Source: Agathobaculum butyriciproducens
GTDB taxonomy: Bacteria > Bacillota > Clostridia > Oscillospirales > Butyricicoccaceae
Direction: 5' to 3'
Assembly (NCBI GenBank): GCA_003096535.1
Contig: QEKJ01000001.1
Location: 62,001 to 126,000, forward strand
Length of the DNA stretch: 64,000 bases
Shown here: piece by piece, positions 25,828 to 34,054 of the stretch
How positions within the stretch are numbered: the first letter of the stretch is position 1
How the letters are laid out: every line of letters begins with the position of its first letter
Made by a program: the position numbers and the translations under genes
Notes under the pieces: model-generated
What the model saw: only the letters and a program-made list of their open reading frames with translations
The model's database searches: none
What the model was told of the DNA's origin: nothing

Positions 25828-26986
25828 CCCTTTTTCCTGCACCGGAAAGCCGGGGTGCGCGAACTGCGTTAGCGTGTTCGCCCCTAACGGGGCGGCTCTT
25901 TTTTCCTGCACCGGCTGACCGGGGCGCGCGAACTGCGTTAGCGTGTTCGCCCTGACGGGGCGGCTCTTTTTCCTGCACCGGAAAGCCGGGGCACGCGAAC
26001 TGCGTTAGCGTGTTCGCCCCTAACGGGCGGCTCCTTTTCTGCACCGGCTGACCGGGGCGCGCGAACTGCGTTAGCGTGTTCGCCCTTTCCGGGCGGAGAG
26101 TTTTCCGCTGAACCTCAGCGGGGGATTCGCCGTCTGCGGACGGCGGGAGCGTCGCGGCGCCCGCCGCGGGGGCAAAAAGGAAGGGACACCTGCGGTTTCC
26201 CTTCCTCTTTGAACTCCTACCTTTCCCTTGCTTCCTAATCTGGCGCAGATTTCCTATATGTGACCGCTTCGAAAATAGGAACGGCAGAGGATTTTTTCTT
26301 CCGTGTTTTTCGCAACCTGTTCGCAGGGTCAGATACCGTTCTGCTACACATGTGATTAAATCAACGCAAGCGCAACATGACCGTGTTGCGCAATTCGTGA
26401 GCGCGTTGTCATAGACAGCACCTGCGAAGATAAATTGTACCAAACGCCTAATTCGCAGGTGCCGTGCGGTATAACGTGTTAAAGAGTTGCGCGGCACTGT
26501 CATGCCGCGCCTGCTGGAAGTAGCCGACCTATGTAGCAGAACAGTATCTGGCACTGCGTATAGGTTTCGGCATGGGAGCACACTGTGCTCCCCTACGGTA
26601 GAAAAAATCCTCTGCCGTTCCCCTTTTCGAAGCGGTCGCCGGTCTCCGGTCTGCGTCAGACTAAGAAATAAAAGGAAGTGGGAGTTAAGAGGGTAGAAAC
26701 CTTGGTGTCTACCCTCTTGCCCCGCCGCGGGGCGCGGCACGTTCCCGCGCTCCGCAGAGCGCAACTCCCCGCTGAATCCCAGCGAAAAACTCTCCGCCCG
26801 TCAGGGGCGAACACGCCTGCGGCAGTTCGCGTGCCCCGGTCAGCCGGTGCAGAAAAGGAGCCGCCCGGAAAGGGCGAACCCGCCTACGGCAGTTCGCGTC
26901 CCCCGCTCAGCCGGGGCTGAAAAAAGCTGCCGCCCGGAACGGGCGAACCGCCTGCGCGGTTCAAGTGCCCCAGAGGGTCGGTGCAG
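25828..26986. repeat. Large foldback element, copy 2 (about 1.15 kb, no convincing gene)
   Basis: Same orientation and order as copy 1 at 20503: four CTGCACCGG...GCGTGTTCGCCC tandem units on the left (25838-26100), a conserved core, then inverted units on the right (26780-26985). Stems corresponding to copy 1 are at 26179-26205, 26370-26391 and 26489-26510. The outer 51-base arms have diverged and pair less well than in copy 1. A GGGAGCACACTGTGCTCCC palindrome shared with other repeats sits at about 26573. A 317-codon minus-strand frame spans it without a ribosome site. Confidence 0.85.
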
Positions 26987-26989
26987 AAA

Positions 26990-27022
26990 ACAAAAGAACA
27001 GCACCCTTTTCAGAGTGCTGCT
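26990..27022 (-). terminator. Terminator of the aspartate aminotransferase gene
   Basis: Minus strand CAGCACTC-TGAAAA-GGGTGCTG followed by TTCTTTTGTTTT, 15 bases past the stop. Confidence 0.8.
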
Positions 27023-27037
27023 CAGAATTACGCATGC

Positions 27038-28237
27038 TTACGCGTTCTTAATAAACGCCTCAAGGCGGTCGAGACCCTTGTCAATCTCGGTGAGCGAGGT
27101 CGCATAGCTCCAGCGGACGAAGCCCGGCGCGGCAAATGCGGTGCACGGAACGGTCGCAACCAGACCCTTCTCAAGGAACAGCTGCGCGAAGTCCTCGGCG
27201 CTCTCGATGACCTTGCCGTACATGGTCTTGCCGAGGAAGCCCTTCATGTTCATCATAACATAGAACGCGCCCTCCGGCTTGATGCAGGAAACGCCCTCGA
27301 TCTGGTTCATGCGCTCTACCAGATGGTCGCGGCGCTGCTCGAACGCCTGCTTCATCACCTGCATATCCTCCTGCGGGCCGGTCAGTGCAGTGATAGCCGC
27401 CTGCTGGGAAATGGTGGACGGTGCAGAGGTGGAGTGGCTCAGGTAGTTCGCCATCACCTTGGCCAGCTGCGGATTGGACGCGCTGTAGCCGATACGCCAG
27501 CCGGTCATCGCGTAGCTCTTGGACACGCCGTTGACCAGAATGGTGCGCTCCTTCACGTCCTCGCCCAGAGAAGCGAACGATACGAACTCATTGTTATCAT
27601 ATACAAGGTTGCAGTAAATCTCATCCGCGATAACGTAGATGTTGTGGCGGCAGCAAACCTCAGCGATCGCCTCCAGCTCGGCCTTGGTGTATACCATGCC
27701 GGTCGGGTTGGACGGAGAGTTCAGCATGAACACCTTGGTCTTGTCGGTGATGGCGGCGTCCAGCTGCTCTGCGGTGATCTTGAAGTCCGCCTCCTCGGTT
27801 GCGGCTACGATGACCGGGATTGCACCTGCCTGCTTTACCATCTCGGAGTAGCTTACCCAGTACGGAGCCGCGATAACGACCTCATCGCCCGGGTTGCACA
27901 GCGTCATCAGCGCGATATAAACCGAGTGCTTTGCACCCGAAGCCACAACGATCTGCGTCGGCTCGTAGTCCAGACCGCAGTCCTCCTTCAGACGGTAGCA
28001 GGCTGCCTTGCGCAGGTCCATCAGACCGGCTGCCGGCGTGTACTTGGTCTGGTTGTTCTCAATGGCCTCGATACCGGCCTGCTTGATGTGCTCCGGCGTC
28101 GGAAAATCCGGCTCACCGGCACCAAAGCCGACAACGTCCTTGCCCTCTGCCTTCATCTGCTTGAACAGCGAATCAATGGCCAGCGTCGTGGACGCCTGCA
28201 CACCTGCTGCAATCTTGGAAATCGGCTTCAATGCCAT
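27038..28237 (-). CDS. Aspartate aminotransferase (class I/II, PLP)
   Basis: A 399-residue subgroup I-gamma aspartate aminotransferase, moving the amino group between aspartate and 2-oxoglutarate. Seen are FGAGEPDFPTPEHI near residue 38, YTPAAGLMDLRKA near 66, NSPSNPTGMVY near 170, ADEIYCNLVYD near 202, and the PLP lysine in VNGVSKSYAMTGWRIGY near 237. The ATG at 28237 matches homologues (MALKPISKIAAGVQAS). It has its own promoter and terminator. Substrate preference (aspartate versus other amino acids) is inferred from family only. Confidence 0.9.
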   Translation of the reverse strand: MALKPISKIAAGVQASTTLAIDSLFKQMKAEGKDVVGFGAGEPDFPTPEHIKQAGIEAIENNQTKYTPAAGLMDLRKAACYRLKEDCGLDYEPTQIVVASGAKHSVYIALMTLCNPGDEVVIAAPYWVSYSEMVKQAGAIPVIVAATEEADFKITAEQLDAAITDKTKVFMLNSPSNPTGMVYTKAELEAIAEVCCRHNIYVIADEIYCNLVYDNNEFVSFASLGEDVKERTILVNGVSKSYAMTGWRIGYSASNPQLAKVMANYLSHSTSAPSTISQQAAITALTGPQEDMQVMKQAFEQRRDHLVERMNQIEGVSCIKPEGAFYVMMNMKGFLGKTMYGKVIESAEDFAQLFLEKGLVATVPCTAFAAPGFVRWSYATSLTEIDKGLDRLEAFIKNA

Positions 28238-28281
28238 GCTCAGCACTCCCTTATATCTCTCATCAGTTATCATGTGCTTTT

Positions 28282-28310
28282 ATTATATGCCTGCGAATTT
28301 ATTTTTGCAA
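28282..28310 (-). promoter_or_regulatory. Promoter of the aspartate aminotransferase gene
   Basis: Minus strand TTGCAA (28305-28310), 17 bases, TATAAT (28282-28287). Confidence 0.75.
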
Positions 28311-28342
28311 GTCCTGACTTAACAAACTGCAAAATCGACACA

Positions 28343-28371
28343 ATAGAAAAACCCGCCGATATTGGCGGGTC
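28343..28371 (-). terminator. Terminator after thiN, end of the long conserved cluster
   Basis: Minus strand ACCCGCC-AATATC-GGCGGGT followed by TTTTTC, 14 bases past the thiN stop. Confidence 0.85.
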
Positions 28372-28384
28372 AGGTGTGGAATTT

Positions 28385-29041
28385 TCACAAAACACGGTCG
28401 CGTGAGAAGATAATCAGAGCCGTTCCCCGTTCAATCGTGACGGCAAAGCGGCTGTTCGGTTTCGCCTCGTTCGAGGTGGAGATCATGCCGACACGGGTAA
28501 CCGTGCCGTTCGTTAATTCATATTTTGCATTCTCGATGGTCACGCCCTCGAGCACCGCGTCCATCGGCACGACCGAGAAGTATGTAAACGTCTCCGGCAT
28601 GATGAATTCCTGCCGTCCGCCCTGATGCAGCTCGACGCGGTTGTACGGATCGAGGATGGTCAGGTGACCGCCGAGCGTTTTTGCTTCCTCAAGCAGCGAG
28701 AGATTTGCCAGCATATGGTCGATGCGCCCGCCGGTCGCACACACGAGCGTCGCCTCGCGGCAGCCGCGGCGGAACACCTCCCGCAGACAGCTCTGCGAAT
28801 CCGTGTCGTCCTTCTCGGGTTTGAGCAGCACAATGTCCGTGCCCTCAACATCGGTCATGGAATCCCGGTCGGAAATCATGAAATCCGGGTGCAGACCGAG
28901 CGCCCGCGCATGCCGCAGGCCGCCGTCCGCACACGCAACGAGCGCGTCCGGATGCTCGCGCAGAAACGCGCGGATGTAACCGTAATCGGTTTCCGGTGCA
29001 GCCGCAAAAATCAGCGCGTGCCGCCCTTGGTAAGTTCCCAT
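28385..29041 (-). CDS. thiN: Thiamine pyrophosphokinase
   Basis: A 218-residue enzyme that transfers pyrophosphate from ATP to thiamine to make the cofactor TPP. Motifs are VACADGGLRHARALGLHPDFMISDRDS near residue 35, KPEKDDTDSQSCL near 75 and CATGGRIDHMLANLSLL near 102. Length is usual. It overlaps rsgA by 31 bases and ends the cluster, as in B. subtilis (yloS). The rpe gene that lies between rsgA and thiN in Bacillus is absent here. Confidence 0.93.
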   Translation of the reverse strand: MGTYQGRHALIFAAAPETDYGYIRAFLREHPDALVACADGGLRHARALGLHPDFMISDRDSMTDVEGTDIVLLKPEKDDTDSQSCLREVFRRGCREATLVCATGGRIDHMLANLSLLEEAKTLGGHLTILDPYNRVELHQGGRQEFIMPETFTYFSVVPMDAVLEGVTIENAKYELTNGTVTRVGMISTSNEAKPNSRFAVTIERGTALIIFSRDRVL

Positions 29042-29910
29042 TCCTTCAGATCCTTTACACTTTCATACAGCTTTACATAGCTTTCGTGACGGGTTTTCGC
29101 AATTTCTCCGTTCTCGACCGCCGCGAGAACGGCGCAGCCCTTCTCCTTGACATGCGCGCAGCCGGTGAATTTGCACTGCCCGATGTACGGCTCGAACTCC
29201 GGAAACGCATACTGCAGATCCTCGGCCAGCACCAAATCCATCTGCTCGGTCTCAAACGAGGAGAAGCCGGGCGTGTCCGCGATATAGCCGCCGCCTTCGA
29301 TCGGGTGCAGCTCCACATGACGGGTGGTGTGCTTGCCGCGGCCGATCTTATCCGAAATCGCACCGACCTCGGCGCCGAACGAGCTGTCCAGCCGGTTGAG
29401 CACGCTCGACTTGCCGACACCCGAGTTGCCCGCAAACGCGCTTACCCTGCCGCGGATGCGCTCGCGCAGTGCGTCAATGCCTTCGCCGGTGTGCGCGCTC
29501 ACGCGCAGCACCTCGATGCCGCTTTTGCGGTAGGTTTCATACAGCTCGTCACCCGGATTCGCGTCCGTCTTATTGATGACGACCAGTGCGTCCATGTTCT
29601 TGTGCACCGCGATCGCCGTTACCTTGTCGATCAGGAACGGGTCGGTTACCGGCGGTGCCGCGCTCGCCACGGCAACGACCAGATCCAGATTCGCCACAGC
29701 CGGCCGGATCAGGCTGTTCTTGCGCGGCGCGATCGTCTGCAGATAGCCGGTGCCGTCCTCCGGCTGGATTTCCAGCGTTACCCGGTCCCCGACGATAGGC
29801 TTGCCCACGGTCTTGCGGAACCGTCCGCGTGCTTTGCATTCAATGAGACCCTCGGCGGTATCCACATAGTAGAAACCGCCGATGCCCTTCAGAATGATCC
29901 CTTCGATCAA
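29011..29910 (-). CDS. rsgA: Ribosome small-subunit-dependent GTPase A
   Basis: A 299-residue circularly permuted GTPase that checks late 30S maturation. An N-terminal OB-fold is followed by G4 (VINKTDAN near residue 113), then G1 (GNSGVGKSSVLN near 165), G3 (DTPGF near 214), and a C-terminal zinc motif, CKFTGCAHVKEKGCAV near 247. The start is TTG at 29910 with GGAGG 8 bases upstream. It directly follows the PASTA kinase gene, the usual Firmicutes arrangement. Confidence 0.95.
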   Translation of the reverse strand: MIEGIILKGIGGFYYVDTAEGLIECKARGRFRKTVGKPIVGDRVTLEIQPEDGTGYLQTIAPRKNSLIRPAVANLDLVVAVASAAPPVTDPFLIDKVTAIAVHKNMDALVVINKTDANPGDELYETYRKSGIEVLRVSAHTGEGIDALRERIRGRVSAFAGNSGVGKSSVLNRLDSSFGAEVGAISDKIGRGKHTTRHVELHPIEGGGYIADTPGFSSFETEQMDLVLAEDLQYAFPEFEPYIGQCKFTGCAHVKEKGCAVLAAVENGEIAKTRHESYVKLYESVKDLKEWELTKGGTR

Positions 29911-29928
29911 ACTTAATTCCTCCGTTTT

Positions 29929-32034
29929 TTAACTGAATGTGTACGTCTGCGAGGTAGTCGAACCGTCCACGCTGACCGTAACATCATGGTCGCCCACCGA
30001 GCCGCTCACCGAGATGGACGTGCTGCCGCCGCTCGTGCTGCAGGTGTCGTCATACTGGATTACGCCGTCCACATAGATGATAACATGCGCGGTATCCGTG
30101 TTGTCCGGCAGCGAAACCGGAATGGTCGCACTGCCGAGGCTCGGCGTATCATCGTAGTCGCCATCGCCGTTGTCCTGACCGCCGGAATTGCCGCCGCTGT
30201 TATTATCGGGCGAGTTATTGTTCGATGTGCTCTTGCCCTTGGAGATCTGGATGTTGACGACAGTGCCCTTTGCGACCTCCGCGCCCGCATCCTGCGACTG
30301 CCATACAACCGAACCGGCCTCAGCGGTGCTCTCGACCTCGTTCACCGAGCCGATGGACAGACCCTTTTCCGTCAGGGCCTTTTCCGCATCGTCCTTTGTC
30401 ATGCCGAGCAGACCGGGCACAGCAACGTTTTCGTTATCGTCCTTCTGCTTGCCCTTGCTGATATAGACGGTCAGCGTCGCGCCCTTTTCCAGCTCGGCGC
30501 CCGCCTCCGGGTCGGTGCGGATGACCTTGCCTTCCTCCACGTCGTCGCTGTATTCCTCAACGACCTCGCACTTGATATCGTGCGACGCCAGCGCCGCCTG
30601 CACATAATCGAGCGTCTTGCCGGTAAAGTCGATCACCTTGTAGGTATCCTTGACGTTTTCGCCGCCCGAGGATACCGTTACCGTGATGATCGTACCCTTT
30701 GTGGCCTTTTTCCTGCCGTCGCCGTCCGGGTCCTGCTCGAGTATCTCACCGACCGGACGGTCGGATTCCTGCCGTTCGGTCGCTTCCTTCACCGTGAAGT
30801 TGTCGGTTATATCCGGGTCGGCCATCACTTCGTCGATATTGCGCCCGATGAGGTCGGGCACGATAATCTTTTCCGACTTGTCGCCGCCGCCGGTGATGAC
30901 CAGAATGCCGACCAGCAGCAGGCTGATCACCGCGATCACGCCGACCGCCATGCCGACCGCCATGCCCGGGCGCTCGGCCAGCTTTTCAAAAAAGCCGTCC
31001 GGCTCATCCTGCTCCTTTTTGCGGAAACCGGTGCGGGTGCGGGTCTGCGTGCGCGTGCGGGTGCGGGTGCGCGGCGCAGCTGCGCCCTCAACGGAAGCGG
31101 CTTCATGCTCTGCCGCACTGCGGCGCGCCGCGCGCTGAATGTCCGCGCCGATGATCTGCGTCTCGCCCGAGTTGTCCTCGCTTGCCACATAGTGGAAGCG
31201 TGCGTTCGGGTCAGAGCGCAGCACCTCCATGTCCTCGTACATCTTTTCCGCGGATTCATACCGGCGGCTGATGTGCGCACTCATGGCGTGCATGACAATA
31301 TCGTCCATGCCCTTGGGGATGCCCGGTACAAACGCACTCGGGATGATCGGCACCTCATTGATGTGCTGCATGACGATCTGGAGCGCGGTTTCGCCCTCAA
31401 ACGGCAGCTTGCCGGTCAGCATTTCGTACATCATCACGCCGAGCGAGTACAGGTCGGTGCGGTAGTCGATCTTGCTGCCCTTGGCCTGCTCCGGCGAGAT
31501 ATAGTGCACCGAGCCGATGGCCTCCTGCACCACGCGGGTCTCCTGCGCGGCAGCGAACGAGGCAATGCCGAAATCGGTCAGCTTTGCCGTACCGTCCCGC
31601 AGGATGATAACGTTCTGCGGCTTAACGTCCTGATGGATGATGCCGCGCGAGTGTGCGTGCATGAGTGCGCGGGCAACCTGCTCAGCGAAGAAAATGGTCT
31701 CCTCCCACGACAGATGGCCCTTGCGCTGCAGATACTGCTTGAGGGTGATGCCCTCGATCAGCTCCATAACGATATAATCCGTGCCGTCCTCGCTGCCGAC
31801 GTCGAACACGGAAACAATATTGTGGTGGCTCAGCTTGGCAACGGCGCGCGACTCAATGGAGAACCGCTTGCGGATATCCGGGTCCTCCGCGAACTCTTTT
31901 TTGAGCACCTTGAGTGCCACATCGCGCCCGAGAATGGTATCCCGCGCCCGATAAACGACCGCCATGCCGCCGACGCCGACGATTTCCTCAATCTGATAGC
32001 GTCCGCCGAGCATACTGCCGATATATTTATCCAT
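29929..32034 (-). CDS. prkC: PASTA-domain serine/threonine protein kinase
   Basis: A 701-residue Hanks-type kinase that senses cell-wall muropeptides. The kinase domain (about 13-270) has the glycine loop GVGGMAVVY, ATP lysine 42, catalytic HQDVKPQN and DFG. A basic, R/T-rich juxtamembrane stretch (about 320-335) and one membrane span (about 355-380) follow. Outside are three PASTA domains (about 390-600), a N/G/D-rich linker and a beta-rich tail. The catalytic motif has Q where most family members have R (HQD not HRD). prpC lies 6 bases upstream, giving the standard phosphatase-kinase pair. Confidence 0.95.
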   Translation of the reverse strand: MDKYIGSMLGGRYQIEEIVGVGGMAVVYRARDTILGRDVALKVLKKEFAEDPDIRKRFSIESRAVAKLSHHNIVSVFDVGSEDGTDYIVMELIEGITLKQYLQRKGHLSWEETIFFAEQVARALMHAHSRGIIHQDVKPQNVIILRDGTAKLTDFGIASFAAAQETRVVQEAIGSVHYISPEQAKGSKIDYRTDLYSLGVMMYEMLTGKLPFEGETALQIVMQHINEVPIIPSAFVPGIPKGMDDIVMHAMSAHISRRYESAEKMYEDMEVLRSDPNARFHYVASEDNSGETQIIGADIQRAARRSAAEHEAASVEGAAAPRTRTRTRTQTRTRTGFRKKEQDEPDGFFEKLAERPGMAVGMAVGVIAVISLLLVGILVITGGGDKSEKIIVPDLIGRNIDEVMADPDITDNFTVKEATERQESDRPVGEILEQDPDGDGRKKATKGTIITVTVSSGGENVKDTYKVIDFTGKTLDYVQAALASHDIKCEVVEEYSDDVEEGKVIRTDPEAGAELEKGATLTVYISKGKQKDDNENVAVPGLLGMTKDDAEKALTEKGLSIGSVNEVESTAEAGSVVWQSQDAGAEVAKGTVVNIQISKGKSTSNNNSPDNNSGGNSGGQDNGDGDYDDTPSLGSATIPVSLPDNTDTAHVIIYVDGVIQYDDTCSTSGGSTSISVSGSVGDHDVTVSVDGSTTSQTYTFS

Positions 32035-32040
32035 AGTCCG

Positions 32041-32793
32041 TCACGCTCCCTGCTTTTTGCCGAGGGTGAACAGCGCAACGGTGATGTTGTCGCGGCCGCC
32101 GCCGTCAAGCGCCAGCTGCAGCAGCGCGTCACCGGCCAGCTCGAGCGTCGGCGCGTTTGCCAGCACCTCCGCGATCCGGCTGTCCTCCGCCATGCCGGTC
32201 AGACCGTCCGAGCAGAGCAGCAGCATGTCCTTTTCGTTCAGGCGCACTTCAAACAGGTCGCCTTCGACACACGGCTCCACGCCTACCGCACGGGTGATGA
32301 GGTTTTTCTGCGGATGGGTGCGCGCATCCGCCTCGGTGATCTTGCCGCGGCGGCGCATTTCCTCCACATAGGAGTGGTCCTCGCTGATCTGGTGCATGGC
32401 TTCGCCGTCAAAGCGGTACGCGCGGCTGTCGCCCACGTTGATAACGGTCGCGCAGTCGCCCTGAATGAGCGCGGCAACCAGGGTCGTGCCCATGCCGCGG
32501 AACTCCGGCTGCCTGCCCGCCAGAGAGAAAACCGTCTCGTTCGCCTGCTTGAGCGCCTGCGTCAGCAGGTTCTGCCGAGCCGTTTCGTCCAGCGTGCCGC
32601 TTAAAGCGTCACCCGCGGACTCGATAAAACTCTGCGCGGCGAAGCGGCTGGCTACGTTGCCCGCATTTGCACCGCCCATGCCGTCGCACACGACGAGGAG
32701 CGCGGTCTGGTTGTCCTCCCGCGCTTCGATCTGAAAAATATCCTGATTGGTCGGGCGCACCCGTCCCTTATCGGTCAAGCCGAAATATTCCAT
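32041..32793 (-). CDS. prpC: PP2C-family protein phosphatase
   Basis: A 250-residue metal-dependent Ser/Thr phosphatase that reverses PrkC. PP2C motifs seen are GLTDKGRVRPTNQD at the start, VVCDGMGGANAGNVAS near residue 35, GDSRAYRF near 118, LLLCSDGLTGM near 186 and GRDNITVALF near 230. All metal-binding aspartates are present. The ATG at 32793 follows AAGGAGG by 7 bases. Confidence 0.95.
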   Translation of the reverse strand: MEYFGLTDKGRVRPTNQDIFQIEAREDNQTALLVVCDGMGGANAGNVASRFAAQSFIESAGDALSGTLDETARQNLLTQALKQANETVFSLAGRQPEFRGMGTTLVAALIQGDCATVINVGDSRAYRFDGEAMHQISEDHSYVEEMRRRGKITEADARTHPQKNLITRAVGVEPCVEGDLFEVRLNEKDMLLLCSDGLTGMAEDSRIAEVLANAPTLELAGDALLQLALDGGGRDNITVALFTLGKKQGA

Positions 32794-32837
32794 TTCACAA
32801 CCTCCTTCGATTGTGTTTATATGTGAGAATATTCAAG

Positions 32838-33887
32838 TTAATCACGAGAACTGCTCTTTCCGTCCTCCTTCAGCTGCCGCTGACGGAGCTGACCGCAGGC
32901 CGCATCAATATCCGGACCCAGCTTGCGCCGCACGGTCGCGGTAACGCCGCGCTTCTCGAGCGCCTGCTGGAACCTGCGGACGGTTTCCGGCCTGGACGGC
33001 TTCAGCGGACTTTCCGCCACCTCATTCAGCGGAATGAGGTTGACGTGCGCCGGTCTTCCTTTCAGCAGCTTGGCCAGAAGGTCGGCCTGCCACGGGCGGT
33101 CGGTCTTGTCGCGCGCCATCATGTACTCGTAGGAAATGCGCCGTCCGGTGGTGTCGAAATAGTACCGGCACGCCTTCATCAGGCGCTCGACCGGATACGC
33201 ATCGTTCACCGGCATGATGGACGAGCGTGTTTCGTCATCCGGCGCGTGCAGCGATACGGACAGCGTGATCTGCAGCTTTTCCCGTGCTAACATCTCTATT
33301 CTATCAGCAATTCCGCTGGTTGACAAGGAGATATGGCGCTGTCCGATGTTGATTCCCTCCGGGCAGCTCACCAGATGCAGGAATTTGAGCACGTTGTCGT
33401 AGTTATCGAGCGGCTCGCCGGTGCCCATCAGCACAATGTTGGAGACCTTTTCGCCGCTGTCCTTCTGCATGAACAGGATTTCGTCCAGAATCTCGCCTGC
33501 GGACAGACTGCGCGTGCGTCCGTTGAGTCCCGACGCACAGAACTTGCAGCCCATCCGGCAGCCGACCTGCGTCGAAACGCAGACGGACACGCCGTGCTCG
33601 TAGTGCATCAGTACGGACTCCACGCAGTTGCCGTCCCGCAGACGCCATAAGTATTTCACCGTGCCGTCAACGCGGCTCACCTGCTTGCGGGCGACCTCCG
33701 GTACGGTCAGCAGGAAATTTTCCGCTAAACGCGCCCGTAAGTCCTTGGATAAGTTGGACATCTCTTCAAAGGACTCCACACCCTCGTGAAGCCATTTGAA
33801 GATCTGTCCCGCACGGAACGGCTTTTCGCCCATTTCCTTCAAAGCGCTTTTCAGTTCATCTATTGATAATGATTTAATTTCAGTCAT
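32838..33887 (-). CDS. rlmN: 23S rRNA (adenine2503-C2)-methyltransferase
   Basis: A 349-residue radical SAM enzyme that methylates A2503 of 23S rRNA and A37 of some tRNAs. The cluster motif is CRMGCKFCAS near residue 107 (CxxxCxxC). GTGEPLDNYDNVL, SLHAPDDETRSSIMPV and PLNEVAESPLKPS are family markers, with the second catalytic cysteine near the C-terminus in AACGQL. ATG at 33887 is chosen, with AAAGGTG 6 bases upstream; the GTG three codons earlier overlaps that site. Confidence 0.95.
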   Translation of the reverse strand: MTEIKSLSIDELKSALKEMGEKPFRAGQIFKWLHEGVESFEEMSNLSKDLRARLAENFLLTVPEVARKQVSRVDGTVKYLWRLRDGNCVESVLMHYEHGVSVCVSTQVGCRMGCKFCASGLNGRTRSLSAGEILDEILFMQKDSGEKVSNIVLMGTGEPLDNYDNVLKFLHLVSCPEGINIGQRHISLSTSGIADRIEMLAREKLQITLSVSLHAPDDETRSSIMPVNDAYPVERLMKACRYYFDTTGRRISYEYMMARDKTDRPWQADLLAKLLKGRPAHVNLIPLNEVAESPLKPSRPETVRRFQQALEKRGVTATVRRKLGPDIDAACGQLRQRQLKEDGKSSSRD

Positions 33888-33901
33888 TATTTTCACCTTT
33901 T

Positions 33902-34054
33902 TAATTGAAAATTGAGAATGGAAAATGGAAAATGACGCTATCCTTGCGCGAGTTCCGTCCGCGCTGCGTCTGTGTGGCGCATAGCGCCGTTATTGAATCA
34001 TCGCGCTTTGCGCGATACCACAATTCTCAATTCTCCATTCTCAATTTTCCATTA
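33902..34054. repeat. AATGGAAAATGG foldback between rsmB and rlmN
   Basis: TTGAGAATGGAAAATGG (33910) and TCTCCATTCTCAATTTTCC (34032) are inverted arms; between them are a GCGC-rich hairpin (ATCGCGC-TTT-GCGCGAT near 33998-34014) and an incomplete palindrome. It is an insertion in an otherwise tight operon. Confidence 0.7.

Noticed and set aside
25811..26764. A 317-codon frame within the second foldback element
   Set aside because: It translates palindromes and 66-base units, lacks a ribosome site, and the paired substitutions fit structure rather than codons. Kept as an open question under findings.
29986..32604. An 872-codon plus-strand frame across prkC and prpC
   Set aside because: Antisense to two well-supported genes; no start signal or recognisable domain.
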